Positions 31,548 through 39,660 of a stretch of 64,000 nt of DNA are shown one piece after another. Within the stretch, counting starts at the first letter, position 1, and every line of letters begins with the position of its first letter. The notes under the pieces are model-generated. The model did no database searches. It was not told the DNA's origin and was given only the letters and a program-made list of their open reading frames with translations. Both the position numbers and the translations under genes were made by a program. This DNA is from an uncultured Clostridia bacterium (GTDB lineage: Bacteria; Bacillota; Clostridia; Oscillospirales; Acutalibacteraceae), in contig CALEII010000032.1 of the NCBI GenBank assembly GCA_937876205.1, positions 1 through 64,000 of the forward strand, written 5' to 3'.

Positions 31548-31576
31548 ATTCTATAATAATTTTATAAATTTGTCAA
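31548..31576 (-). promoter_or_regulatory. Convergent promoter opposite the toxin-like peptide
   Basis: On the - strand TTGACA (31576-31571), 17-bp spacer, TAGAAT (31553-31548). It points back toward the peptide gene and has no coding sequence before the shared terminator. Confidence 0.75.
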
Positions 31577-31604
31577 GTCACGGAGCAAAATCCGTGGCTT
31601 ATTT

Positions 31605-32060
31605 TTATTTCCCGAAAATATAATAAAAAGCATCGCCGTCTTCGTCTGCGTGGTTGAATACAAAACCTGCATTTTCAAAAGCCTTTTGTGATGCGGGATT
31701 GCTCGGAAAAATCACCGCTTCGGCTGATTCAATTTCCTGCCCGAGGATAATTTTGCTCTCTTTCAGTAGTTCTTTTAAAATAAGAGTACCTTTGCCCTGA
31801 TTTCGCATATCGGGAGCTATGACAAACTCCATAAATATGAAATTTTCCTTGTCTTTTCCGATTGTGATGACAGCAAAAGGCTTATCGTTTTCAGAAATAA
31901 CCTTGCACCAATAATTGGTGCCGGGAATATTCTCATTTTTCCAGTATTCGTAAAAGTCACGGAATCCGTCGTCAAGACCTGTTACTCTTACGGCTTCATC
32001 GTCAAGCCAGTCTTCAACAAAGGTCATTGAAGTATTATAATCTGTCCATTTGAATAACAT
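31605..32060 (-). CDS. GNAT family N-acetyltransferase
   Basis: A 151-residue GNAT acetyltransferase of unknown substrate. The acetyl-CoA binding motif A is visible as MEFVIAPDMRNQGKGTLILKELL (Q/RxxGxG/A type, RNQGKG), preceded by the beta-4 strand; the C-terminal ASQKAFENAGFVF is the usual motif B region. ATG at 32060 has GGTGAT 6 nt upstream; a GTG four codons earlier overlaps that site. It stands alone between the toxin-like locus and the GH4 operon terminator. Confidence 0.88.
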   Translation of the reverse strand: MLFKWTDYNTSMTFVEDWLDDEAVRVTGLDDGFRDFYEYWKNENIPGTNYWCKVISENDKPFAVITIGKDKENFIFMEFVIAPDMRNQGKGTLILKELLKESKIILGQEIESAEAVIFPSNPASQKAFENAGFVFNHADEDGDAFYYIFGK

Positions 32061-32104
32061 AAATATCACCATTTATATTTATAGACTTAATTACTAAAAA
32101 AGTC

Positions 32105-32154
32105 AATCCCACTGAAAATTTTTGCAAGTCTTTGCATTTATTTTCAGTGGGATT
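32105..32154. terminator. Perfect 15-bp inverted repeat
   Basis: AATCCCACTGAAAAT (32105-32119) and its exact complement (32140-32154) with a 20-nt loop. It lies between the GNAT gene and the GH4 operon terminator and may act as a second, bidirectional barrier. Confidence 0.55.
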
Positions 32155-32156
32155 GC

Positions 32157-32194
32157 AAAAAAACAGCAGTCACCGCCGTTTGGTAGTGACTGCT
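32157..32194 (-). terminator. Intrinsic terminator of the GH4 operon
   Basis: On the - strand AGCAGTCAC / GTGACTGCT with a 12-nt loop, followed by seven T residues; 32 nt after the GH4 stop codon. Confidence 0.88.
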
Positions 32195-32226
32195 TGAATT
32201 ATGCATTGTGCATTATGAAATTTGCA

Positions 32227-33510
32227 TTACTTCTTGAAGAACTGAGGAAGGAAGTCCATATGAGCCTGCTTCATTTCGTAGTAGCAAGCCTTTGCTCTCT
32301 TGTAGTCGCCGACAAGGGGATGAATCATAAGAGCGTTCATAGCTGCGTCGTCGTCGCCGTTCATAGCTGCTTCAACTGTGTACTTTTCGTACTCCTTGAC
32401 AACCTTCATAAGGCCTTCGATGTGTCTGTTCCAGGTCTTTCTTACGGGAACGGGCTTTGCACCGTCTGCACCGATTTTTGCTGCGATTTCAACAACATCA
32501 TCGTCATTCATAAAGGGAAGTGTGCCGTTGTTGAGGATGTTGACAACGTGAACATCGTTCTTGTCGTTTGCGATTGAATCAATAAGTGAGCAGGCTGCAA
32601 GTGAATACTTGTGTCCGCCACGCTTGTCGAGAAGTGCAGGCTTTGTAACGATTTCTTCGTTCTGATAGAGCTTGAGAAGGTCTTCTTCGATTTCCATACA
32701 AACCTGTGCACGGCTCTTTTCGTCAGTCATAAGGTGGTCGAGCTTTGCATCACGGCAGTAGTAATACTGGAGATATGATGAGGGGATACCGCCTACAGCC
32801 TTAAGACAGCCGATGTCAAAGCCGTCATCCTTGATGTTAGCCATAACCTTGGGTGCATAGCCTTCGTCAAAGAGGTCATAGAGCTTTTCTTCGCCGTCCT
32901 TCATAACTGATGTGATCCAGCTCAGGTGGTTAAGTCCGAGATATGTGATTTCAGCATCTTCGCCGACTGCTTCCTTTGCATCGTCAATCATATCGATGGG
33001 CACGTTGCAAAGACCGATACACTTGACATTTGTGTTGTTAAGAACATAGTCTGTAACGATACCTGAGGGATTTGTGAAGTTGATAAGCCATGCATCGGGG
33101 CAGATTTCTTCAATCTTCTTACAGATGTTGCCGATAACGGGGATTGTTCTCAGAGCCTTGAAGAAGCCGCCGATACCTGTTGTTTCCTGACCGATAAGGT
33201 CATACTTGACGGGAATCTGCTCGTCAAGATAACGGCAATGGAGCTTGCCTACACGTATCTGAGTAACAACGAAGTCTGCACCCTGAAGAGCCATATCAAG
33301 GTCGTCTGTCATAACAACCTCGCAGTCAATACCTGCATTCTTTATCATACGGACACAGAGGTTGCCTACGATTGTTCTTTTTCTTTCGTCGATGTCCATA
33401 AGGACAAGTCTTTTGAGCTTGAGTGAATCCTGTCTCTGGAGGAATCCGTCAACAAGCTCGGGACAATATGTTGAACCTGAACCGATTACGGTAACATTTA
33501 TTTCTTTCAT
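32227..33510 (-). CDS. Glycoside hydrolase family 4 enzyme
   Basis: A 427-residue GH4 glycosidase, which uses NAD+ and a divalent metal in a redox elimination mechanism. The Rossmann start is VTVIGSGSTYCPELVDGF. The metal cysteine is in GLCNVP, the histidine in LGLNHLSW, and FTNPSGIVTDYV is also family-typical. The sequence is of the 6-phospho-beta-glucosidase type, but substrate cannot be fixed. The ATG at 33510 follows AAAGGA by 10 nt. It is the last gene of an operon with an isomerase, a dehydrogenase and a BadF-type kinase, from which it is separated by a MITE. The kinase could make the phosphorylated substrate. Confidence 0.93.
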   Translation of the reverse strand: MKEINVTVIGSGSTYCPELVDGFLQRQDSLKLKRLVLMDIDERKRTIVGNLCVRMIKNAGIDCEVVMTDDLDMALQGADFVVTQIRVGKLHCRYLDEQIPVKYDLIGQETTGIGGFFKALRTIPVIGNICKKIEEICPDAWLINFTNPSGIVTDYVLNNTNVKCIGLCNVPIDMIDDAKEAVGEDAEITYLGLNHLSWITSVMKDGEEKLYDLFDEGYAPKVMANIKDDGFDIGCLKAVGGIPSSYLQYYYCRDAKLDHLMTDEKSRAQVCMEIEEDLLKLYQNEEIVTKPALLDKRGGHKYSLAACSLIDSIANDKNDVHVVNILNNGTLPFMNDDDVVEIAAKIGADGAKPVPVRKTWNRHIEGLMKVVKEYEKYTVEAAMNGDDDAAMNALMIHPLVGDYKRAKACYYEMKQAHMDFLPQFFKK

Positions 33511-33531
33511 TGTATTCAAATCCTTTCACTT

Positions 33532-33806
33532 TAGGGTGACGGGAATAAAACGAACCCGTTTTTTACAGGCTGATTTCCGTCAATACTTCGTTAAAATACT
33601 CGCAAATCCGTCAAGGATTTGCTGCGTTTTTGCCTTGTCTTGCCAAAAATCCGCACTGTAAAAAATCTTCGACCTTAAAACGAGAGATTTTTATTGGATT
33701 TTTGGTATTGAGGATGAAGGAAGGCTATCGCCTTTCAAATCCGAAATGCCGAAAAGACTTAAAAATAGCCGTTTTTAGGCTGGTTCGGATTATTTCCGTC
33801 ACCCTA
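33532..33806. mobile_element. 275-bp MITE, copy C1 (TA target)
   Basis: Terminal inverted repeats TAGGGTGACGG(G/A)AAT at both ends, flanked by a TA duplication, with no transposase. The interior has a GCAAATCC/GGATTTGC hairpin and AAAAATC repeats. It is identical by eye to the copy at 46343-46617. TA target choice and short repeats suggest mobilisation by an IS630/Tc1-mariner-type enzyme. It sits in an operon, and its right TIR forms the stop codon of the kinase gene. Confidence 0.9.
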
Positions 33807-34742
33807 TTTGTCTTCAAGAAGCCAGTTGATGCAGCCTGTTACGGGAGCAGCTGTGAGCTTGATGAAGTTGAGCTTTCTGCCTGACTTTGCTTCACACTTT
33901 GCTTTGAGTGATGCAAGGTATATTTCGTTGGGCATTTTAACATTCATTGAACCTGAAAGAACTACATTGACTGTTTCCTCTTTGAAGTTCTGCATCTTGA
34001 GGTGAGCACAGATGTAGTCAGAGCCCTTTTCTGCCATAGCCTCTGTGATTTCAAGAGCAACCTTGTCACCATTGTTTGCAGCTTCAAAGAATGTGTCTGT
34101 GAGATACATACAATACTGTTCTCTCTCAGTTTCTTCAAACTTTGTAACGCAGGGGAGATAATCTTCTGCAGTTGCATTGATGCCGACCTTCTTGCAGAAA
34201 ATTTCAGTCATCATTGTTTCGTTTGCCTTAAGGCAGATGTCTGAATAGATTGCGGCAAATGTCTGCTCTGCAATCCAGTAGCCGTTACCTGCATCGCCTG
34301 AAAGGATACCGAAGCCGCCTACCTGAAGCATATTTCCGTCTGAGTCAATTGAATTACAGCAGGTGCCTGTGCCGCAGTTGTAGCCGATGCCCTTGCCGTC
34401 GGGTGAACCTGCCTTTGTAACGATGAAGCCATCGTTGTAGATTCTGAAATTCTTGAGCCCCTTCTTTGTAAGCAGCTCAGCAGTTGCATCGTGCTGGAAA
34501 GGATGGTCGATACCTGCAAGACCCATAAGAACGCCTTCAATATCGTCAACAGTAAGATTGTTTTCTTTGAGAAGGTTGTTTACGCCTTCCATAATGATAT
34601 CTGTTGCTTCATCGAATGAGCCTTCAAGATTTTCGTGATTGCTGCCCTTGGTTTTTACCATAGAGAGCATATTCTTGTTTTCGTCAAAAAGGGCATAAGC
34701 GGTTTTTGTGCCGCCGCCGTCAATACCTATGTAATAGCTCAT
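33804..34742 (-). CDS. BadF/BadG-type sugar kinase (GlcNAc kinase-like)
   Basis: A 312-residue ATPase of the BadF/BadG/BcrA/BcrD family in the ASKHA fold, similar to N-acetylglucosamine kinases. The phosphate-1 motif is YYIGIDGGGTKTAYALFD, with GIGYNCGTGTCCN and GGFGILSGDAGNGYWI as phosphate-2 and metal-loop regions. Substrate is probably an amino sugar or glucose. The stop TAG is made by the inverted repeat of MITE C1; before insertion the reading would have been TAA at the same place, so the protein is unchanged. The start overlaps the stop of the dehydrogenase gene by one base. Confidence 0.9.
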   Translation of the reverse strand: MSYYIGIDGGGTKTAYALFDENKNMLSMVKTKGSNHENLEGSFDEATDIIMEGVNNLLKENNLTVDDIEGVLMGLAGIDHPFQHDATAELLTKKGLKNFRIYNDGFIVTKAGSPDGKGIGYNCGTGTCCNSIDSDGNMLQVGGFGILSGDAGNGYWIAEQTFAAIYSDICLKANETMMTEIFCKKVGINATAEDYLPCVTKFEETEREQYCMYLTDTFFEAANNGDKVALEITEAMAEKGSDYICAHLKMQNFKEETVNVVLSGSMNVKMPNEIYLASLKAKCEAKSGRKLNFIKLTAAPVTGCINWLLEDK

Positions 34743-36016
34743 TATTCTTCTCCTTCAAAGTAGTCAAGACAGATTTCATCAAGACAGTATCTGCCTCTTC
34801 TGTAAGGCTCTCTTTCAACCCACTTGCCGTCTGTGAAGTCGGGGAAAGTTACGGGTGCGCCGCCTTTTGCAACGCTTTCTTCTGAAAGAGCTGTGATAAC
34901 CATCCAGGTTGCTGTGTCGTAAACATCAATGGGAGGCTTTGCGTCAAGCTGAACACTTTCTGCAAATGCAGCAAGGATAAGGTAGTCCATACCGCCGTGA
35001 CCGCCGACAAAGTTGACTGTGTCGTCTTCTCTCCAGAGGGGATGCTCATATTTTGCTCTGTACTTTTCATTGAAGTATTCCCAGCTGTGAGCTTCTTCTG
35101 AAATGCCGTCAAGATAGATAACAGCATCGTCACCCACTGCAGATTCAACTTCCTTGATAAGCCCCTTTGTGCCCTGAACCATAAATTCTCTTGAATAAGG
35201 TCTGGGAAGACAGCAGTCGTGATTGATAGTGATTGTTTCACCGTTAGCGCACTTGATGATTGTTGTGGTGATGTCGCCGCAGCACCAGTCATAGCCGTAA
35301 AGGTCATAGTCTGTGCCCTTGTTGTTCTTTATCCATTCGTTAAGACCCTTTGACTTTGATGACATTGAAACAAGAGAAACAAATCTGTTGCCTCTGTTTA
35401 TGTCAAGAACCTTTGCGATGGGGCCGATTTCGTGTGTGGGATAAAGCTCACCGTTTCTGTGCATAAAGTTTACAAGTCTGCCGTGAATATTTTCTCTGCC
35501 GAGAACGATTTCATCACGCAGGTCGTGTCTGTAGCCGCCTTCACAGTGAATGATTTCACCGAAGATGCCCTGCTTTACCATATTGAGTGTTGCCATTTCC
35601 TTACGGTCGTAGCAGCAGTTTTCCATAAGCATACAGAACTTGCCTGTTTCTTCACTTGTTCTTACAAGGTCAAAGCATTCCTGAATTGAAGCAGCACCGC
35701 CTACTTCAAGACCGACGTGAAGACCTGCCTTCATTGCGTCAATTGCAATGTGGATGTGTGTTATCCAGGTTGTTGCAACATAGACAGCATCAAGGTCTTC
35801 CATCTCAAACATTGTTTTATAGTCTGAATAACCGTGAACCTCGTATTCACCGTTGTTTCTTTCTTTAACTGACTTGATACCGTTGTCAATTCTTTCTTCA
35901 ACAAGGTCGCATACAGCGGGGACAATTACTCCGGGAACGCTCATAAGCATTTCCATCATACCTCTGCCTCTGCCACCCATACCGATACAACCGATTCTGC
36001 AAGTTTTCTGTTCCAT
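34742..36016 (-). CDS. Gfo/Idh/MocA family oxidoreductase
   Basis: A 424-residue NAD(P)-dependent oxidoreductase. The N-terminal Rossmann fold begins IGCIGMGGRGRGMMEMLMSV and continues with DLDAVYVATTWITHIHIAIDAMKAGLHV, where the family has its EKP-like lysine site. The C-terminal domain is the long variant found in sugar-modifying dehydrogenases, such as glycosidase-like GH109 or ketoreductases. Substrate is unknown. It lies between a TIM-barrel isomerase (12 bp) and a kinase in an operon for an unidentified sugar. Confidence 0.88.
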   Translation of the reverse strand: MEQKTCRIGCIGMGGRGRGMMEMLMSVPGVIVPAVCDLVEERIDNGIKSVKERNNGEYEVHGYSDYKTMFEMEDLDAVYVATTWITHIHIAIDAMKAGLHVGLEVGGAASIQECFDLVRTSEETGKFCMLMENCCYDRKEMATLNMVKQGIFGEIIHCEGGYRHDLRDEIVLGRENIHGRLVNFMHRNGELYPTHEIGPIAKVLDINRGNRFVSLVSMSSKSKGLNEWIKNNKGTDYDLYGYDWCCGDITTTIIKCANGETITINHDCCLPRPYSREFMVQGTKGLIKEVESAVGDDAVIYLDGISEEAHSWEYFNEKYRAKYEHPLWREDDTVNFVGGHGGMDYLILAAFAESVQLDAKPPIDVYDTATWMVITALSEESVAKGGAPVTFPDFTDGKWVEREPYRRGRYCLDEICLDYFEGEE

Positions 36017-36028
36017 TTTGTGTTCTCC

Positions 36029-36856
36029 TTATTTGCCGAGTTCTGTAAGATAATCAATGCTCATTTTTACTGCATTGAGGGGTGTGTTGCCCTTGTCGGG
36101 TGAATCCTGTTCAACAACAACCCATTTTGCGCCTGCTTTTTCTGATGCTTCAAGAATTTCGGGGAAGTCCTGAACACCGTAGCCGACGGGCTTGAAGCTG
36201 AAATCATCTTCTGATGCGCTTTCTGTGTCGTCTTCAATGCCGATAAGCTCATAAAGCTTCTGAGGCTTGTCTTTGCCCTTCATAACGAAGTCCTTGAGGT
36301 GCACAACGGGTGCTCTGCCTGTGTATTTGAGTATGTACTCAGCAGGTACTTCACCGCCCACATTTACCCAGCAGGTGTCAAGCTCTGTCTGAAGAAGGTC
36401 AGCGGGAACGGTGTTGTAAAGCACGTCAAGACCATATTCACCATCAATTTTTACAAATTCAAAATCGTGGTTGTGATAGAGGAGTGTAAGTCCCATATCC
36501 TTTGCAACAGCACCTATTTCTTTGATTGCCGCAACTGTTTCGTCCCATTTGGGGGCGCTGGGGCGTCTTTCTTCTGTTATGTAGGGGACTGCAACATATT
36601 CACAGCCGATTGTTTTATAAGCTTCAAGAGTGCCTTTTGTGTCGGCAATCATATCGTCAAGAGGTACGTGTGCGGAAACGGGTGTGAGGCCGATTTCATT
36701 GCAATAATCCCTGATTTTTTCGGGAGCATTGCCGAAAAGTCCTGCGAATTCAACACCTGCATAACCCATATCCTTGATTTTTTTGAGTGTTCCGAAAAAG
36801 TCCTTCTCAGCTTCATCTCTTACTGAATAAAACTGAACTGCTATCGGTAAAGCCAT
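36029..36856 (-). CDS. Sugar phosphate isomerase/epimerase (TIM barrel)
   Basis: A 275-residue protein of the AP-endonuclease 2/xylose isomerase-like TIM barrel family. Seen are QFYSVRDEAEKDFFGTLKKI, GYAGVEFAGLFG, the metal ligands in LLYHNHDFEF, QTELDTCWV, and VVHLKDF. Members include inosose isomerases and dehydratases. First gene of the isomerase-dehydrogenase-kinase-GH4 operon. The ATG at 36856 has AAAGGAAG upstream, and a promoter lies at 36921-36949. Substrate is not identified. Confidence 0.9.
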   Translation of the reverse strand: MALPIAVQFYSVRDEAEKDFFGTLKKIKDMGYAGVEFAGLFGNAPEKIRDYCNEIGLTPVSAHVPLDDMIADTKGTLEAYKTIGCEYVAVPYITEERRPSAPKWDETVAAIKEIGAVAKDMGLTLLYHNHDFEFVKIDGEYGLDVLYNTVPADLLQTELDTCWVNVGGEVPAEYILKYTGRAPVVHLKDFVMKGKDKPQKLYELIGIEDDTESASEDDFSFKPVGYGVQDFPEILEASEKAGAKWVVVEQDSPDKGNTPLNAVKMSIDYLTELGK

Positions 36857-36920
36857 AATCAAAACTTCCTTTCACGCCTTTACGGCCTTGTAAGTTAATT
36901 TTACATTTTTACAACTTATA

Positions 36921-36949
36921 ATTATACTACACCGTGCCAAAGTATTCAA
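36921..36949 (-). promoter_or_regulatory. Sigma A promoter of the GH4 sugar operon
   Basis: On the - strand TTGAAT (36949-36944), 17-bp spacer, TATAAT (36926-36921). The 60-nt leader contains TTGTAA/TTACAA inverted words that might be an operator. Confidence 0.75.
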
Positions 36950-36959
36950 TATGAAAAAA

Positions 36960-36987
36960 GAAAAAATCGCAGATATTTCACTGCGAT
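36960..36987 (-). terminator. Intrinsic terminator of the LOG gene
   Basis: On the - strand ATCGCAG / CTGCGAT followed by TTTTTTCTTTTTT. It lies beyond repeat element B3, which separates it from the gene it should terminate. Confidence 0.8.
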
Positions 36988-36989
36988 AA

Positions 36990-37175
36990 ACAATAATTTA
37001 GCGGAGCTAAATTATTGTAAAGTAATAGGTAAGAAGTAAGAGTGAAGAAGTTCGGGCGGGACACCCGCACCCGATTATAAATAGGGTAAGGGGCAACGCC
37101 CCTTCCACACTTATTCACTATTACCTATTACTTCTTACTTCAACAATAATTTATCGCACAGCGATAAATTATTGT
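36990..37175. repeat. Modular intergenic element B3 (186 bp, complete)
   Basis: Same 186 bp as B2 at 29269-29454, as far as can be seen by eye without a mismatch. It lies between the LOG gene and that gene's terminator. The LOG stop codon (37169-37171) and its last sense codon lie in the right-hand hairpin of the element. Confidence 0.92.
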
Positions 37176-37750
37176 TTTATGTTTCTCAGCTTCTCAATAT
37201 CCTGCTCGACATAGACATAGTTTTCGATGTAATGCACTATTTCATCTATACTGTCTGAGAAAAAGCACATATCAATTGTTGCCTGAGGCATAAAACCGCC
37301 TTTTACACAGTTTTCAAGCATTGCCCTCATAGGCTCAAAGTAACCGTTTATATTGAAAAGTGCGAGTGGCTTTTTGCTCTGACCGAGCTGCTTGAGTGTG
37401 ATTATTTCAAAAAATTCTTCATAAGTACCTATGCCGCCGGGAGTTGTGATAAATGCCTCGGCACGGTCATCCATAATCTGCTTTCTCTGTCGCATAGTGT
37501 CAGTTCTTATCATTTCATCGCAGTTCTCAAACAGAATTCCGTCAACATTGAAGAATTTCGGAACAACGCCCACAATTTTTGCTTTTTCGGAATAAAAACC
37601 TCTTGCAGCAGCTCCCATAAGGCCGTTTGCTCCGCCGCCGAATACGAGGGAATGGCCTCTTTTTGCAAGAGTCTTTGCAAGGATTTCTGTCTGCTCAATA
37701 TAGATTTTGTCAATATCGTTGCTGGCTGAGCCGTAAATACAGATGTTCAT
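37169..37750 (-). CDS. LOG family protein (TIGR00730)
   Basis: A 193-residue Rossmann-fold protein of the LOG (lysine decarboxylase-like, TIGR00730) family, with nucleoside 5'-monophosphate phosphoribohydrolase activity in characterised members. Signatures are FGGGANGLMGAAARG, RTDTMRQRKQIM and PGGIGTYEEFFE, which hold the catalytic arginine and glutamate. The final codon and stop are contributed by repeat B3, whose insertion may have altered the original last residues. Physiological role in bacteria is unsettled. Confidence 0.92.
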   Translation of the reverse strand: MNICIYGSASNDIDKIYIEQTEILAKTLAKRGHSLVFGGGANGLMGAAARGFYSEKAKIVGVVPKFFNVDGILFENCDEMIRTDTMRQRKQIMDDRAEAFITTPGGIGTYEEFFEIITLKQLGQSKKPLALFNINGYFEPMRAMLENCVKGGFMPQATIDMCFFSDSIDEIVHYIENYVYVEQDIEKLRNIKQ

Positions 37751-37785
37751 AATAGCACCTTCTTTAGTAATTTTGTAAATTATGC

Positions 37786-38424
37786 TTAAATGTCAATTTC
37801 ACTGTAATTATGAATATACACATCAACAAGCTCTCTCAGCTCGTCGGTTTTTTCTTCACTTTTGTCGTAAATGCCTACGACATTATATCCGTTGGCTTTT
37901 GCAGTTGTTGCTGCGTAGAGCGCATCTTCAAAAATCCACGTGGTTTCCTTGTCTGTTCCCAGAGCATCCAGCACCACATCATAAACCTTCGGCTCTGTTT
38001 TTGCAGCACCTACGGTATAGGTTGAGTAAATCGCATCAAAATAATGAAGCATTCCGTATTTTTCAAGTACTGCTTCAAGTGCAGGCTCGCCCGTTGCCGT
38101 TGCAATACCCATTTTTACGCCCTTTGCCCTGAGCTTTTCGAGGAATTCAATAATATCATTTTTAGGCTCGGTTTCTGCAAGATATCTGCCTTTCATATAT
38201 TCAAAAAAACGGTTAAAAAGCTCCTCATAGCTTTCTTTCAGGTTAAAGCGTTCCTTTGCAAGAATCAGTGATTCTCTGAGATACAGCCCCTTGAAGGCTT
38301 CTTCATCATCCTCTGAAAGACTCAGACCGATTACATCAAAGAATTTATATCTGACACCCTTCCAGATGTGCATTGAGTCAAACAGGGTGCCGTCAAAATC
38401 AAAAATTGCTCCTGTAATGTTCAT
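37786..38424 (-). CDS. HAD superfamily phosphatase
   Basis: A 212-residue haloacid dehalogenase-like hydrolase of the beta-phosphoglucomutase/phosphoglycolate phosphatase group. Motif I is FDFDGTLFDS (nucleophile D14 region), the cap domain is helical, motif II is GIATATG, motif III includes K148-type lysine in AKTEPKVYDVV, and motif IV is WIFEDALYAATTA. ATG at 38424 follows GGAGAGAG; an upstream in-frame start is less likely. Substrate unknown. Confidence 0.9.
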   Translation of the reverse strand: MNITGAIFDFDGTLFDSMHIWKGVRYKFFDVIGLSLSEDDEEAFKGLYLRESLILAKERFNLKESYEELFNRFFEYMKGRYLAETEPKNDIIEFLEKLRAKGVKMGIATATGEPALEAVLEKYGMLHYFDAIYSTYTVGAAKTEPKVYDVVLDALGTDKETTWIFEDALYAATTAKANGYNVVGIYDKSEEKTDELRELVDVYIHNYSEIDI

Positions 38425-38517
38425 TTTCTCTCTCCAAAACATATTATATACTTATTATATACAAAAAAGAAGCGGAATGCAACATTGCACTCCGCCTTAA
38501 AAATATTTTTTTATAAA

Positions 38518-39621
38518 TTACTGCACCATACTTGCGATTTCTGCAGCGAAATCGTCCTGCTTCTTTTCGATGCCTTCGCCCTTTTCGAAACGAACATACT
38601 TAGCAACGCTGATTTCTGCGCCGAGAGCCTTTGCAATTGATGCTACGTAGCCCTTTACATCGCCTTCAAAGAGGTCTGAACGAACGAATGCCTGTTCAAG
38701 AAGGCAAACTTCCTTGATCTGCTTTGCGATACGGCCTGAAACAAGACCGCCGAAGATCTTGTTGTCAACGATTTCAGCCTTGTGTGAAACTGCAATCTCA
38801 ACAAGAGTAGCATATGCTTCCTTTGAGATGAAGTTAACGAAGTTCTTTCTCTGCTTCTGGTCAAGACCCTGGTAAACAGTGATGTCTTCATCGCTCCACT
38901 TCTTGCTGTCGATAGCTTCGTTGATGAGGCTTGTAAGGATAGGCATGGGAAGTGAGTCAGGCTTGTTGAGAGCGCTGTCAACTGTGATTGATTCCATCTT
39001 AGCAAGTTCTTCTGCTGAGATGTCAGCCTTGCTGAGATATTCGGGGTTCATAGCTGCAACCTGCATAGCAACGTTCTTGCCCATTTCTGCAAATTCAGCC
39101 TTAGCAGCTGTGTCTGCATCTGTGTCAAATGCAACGATAACACCAACTGAACCGCCTGCGTGGATGTATGTTGATGTGTGACCTTCAACAACAGCAAATC
39201 TTCTGACCTTCATATTTTCACGAAGAGCAAGGAAAACTTCCTGAACTTCTTCTTCAACAGTCTTGTCTGAATCAACAGCCTTTGTAGCAAGAAGAGCTTC
39301 AACATCAGCGGGCTTTGCTGCAAGAACTGTCTTTGCAACCTTAGCTGAGAGCTCTACGAAGGGAGCACCCTTAGCAACGAAGTCTGTTTCACAGTTAAGC
39401 TCTACAAGAGCACCTGCTGTAGCGTCTGAACAAGCAGCAACGATACCTTCAGCTGCAACACGGCTTGCCTTCTTAGCAGCTGATGCAAGACCCTTTTCTC
39501 TGAGAATATCAATAGCCTTGTCGATATCACCGTCTGTTTCAACAAGAGCCTTCTTACAATCCATCATACCAACGCCTGTCTTCTCACGAAGAGCCTGAAC
39601 GTCTTTAGCTGTAAATGCCAT
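38518..39621 (-). CDS. tsf: Elongation factor Ts, long form
   Basis: EF-Ts, 367 residues, the nucleotide exchange factor for EF-Tu. The N-terminal module MAFTAKDVQALREKTGVGMM and the core ELNCETDFVAKG are clear. It is about 70 residues longer than the B. subtilis protein; the extra sequence lies around residues 220-290 (DSLPMPILTSLINEAIDSKK...), which duplicates or expands the dimerisation region. ATG at 39621 follows GGAGGAA. It is downstream of rpsB as in most bacteria, with an intrinsic terminator between them that would lower its expression relative to S2. Confidence 0.95.
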   Translation of the reverse strand: MAFTAKDVQALREKTGVGMMDCKKALVETDGDIDKAIDILREKGLASAAKKASRVAAEGIVAACSDATAGALVELNCETDFVAKGAPFVELSAKVAKTVLAAKPADVEALLATKAVDSDKTVEEEVQEVFLALRENMKVRRFAVVEGHTSTYIHAGGSVGVIVAFDTDADTAAKAEFAEMGKNVAMQVAAMNPEYLSKADISAEELAKMESITVDSALNKPDSLPMPILTSLINEAIDSKKWSDEDITVYQGLDQKQRKNFVNFISKEAYATLVEIAVSHKAEIVDNKIFGGLVSGRIAKQIKEVCLLEQAFVRSDLFEGDVKGYVASIAKALGAEISVAKYVRFEKGEGIEKKQDDFAAEIASMVQ

Positions 39622-39660
39622 TATAAATTCCTCCAATTTTTGATATTTGTATTTCTTTAT

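Noticed and set aside
33630..33884. Open frame of 84 codons in MITE C1, also present in C2 at 46441 with the same first 59 residues
   Set aside because: No ribosome-binding site, the frame runs out of the element into unrelated flanks in both copies, and composition is that of the repeat. Shared sequence reflects the MITE, not a gene.
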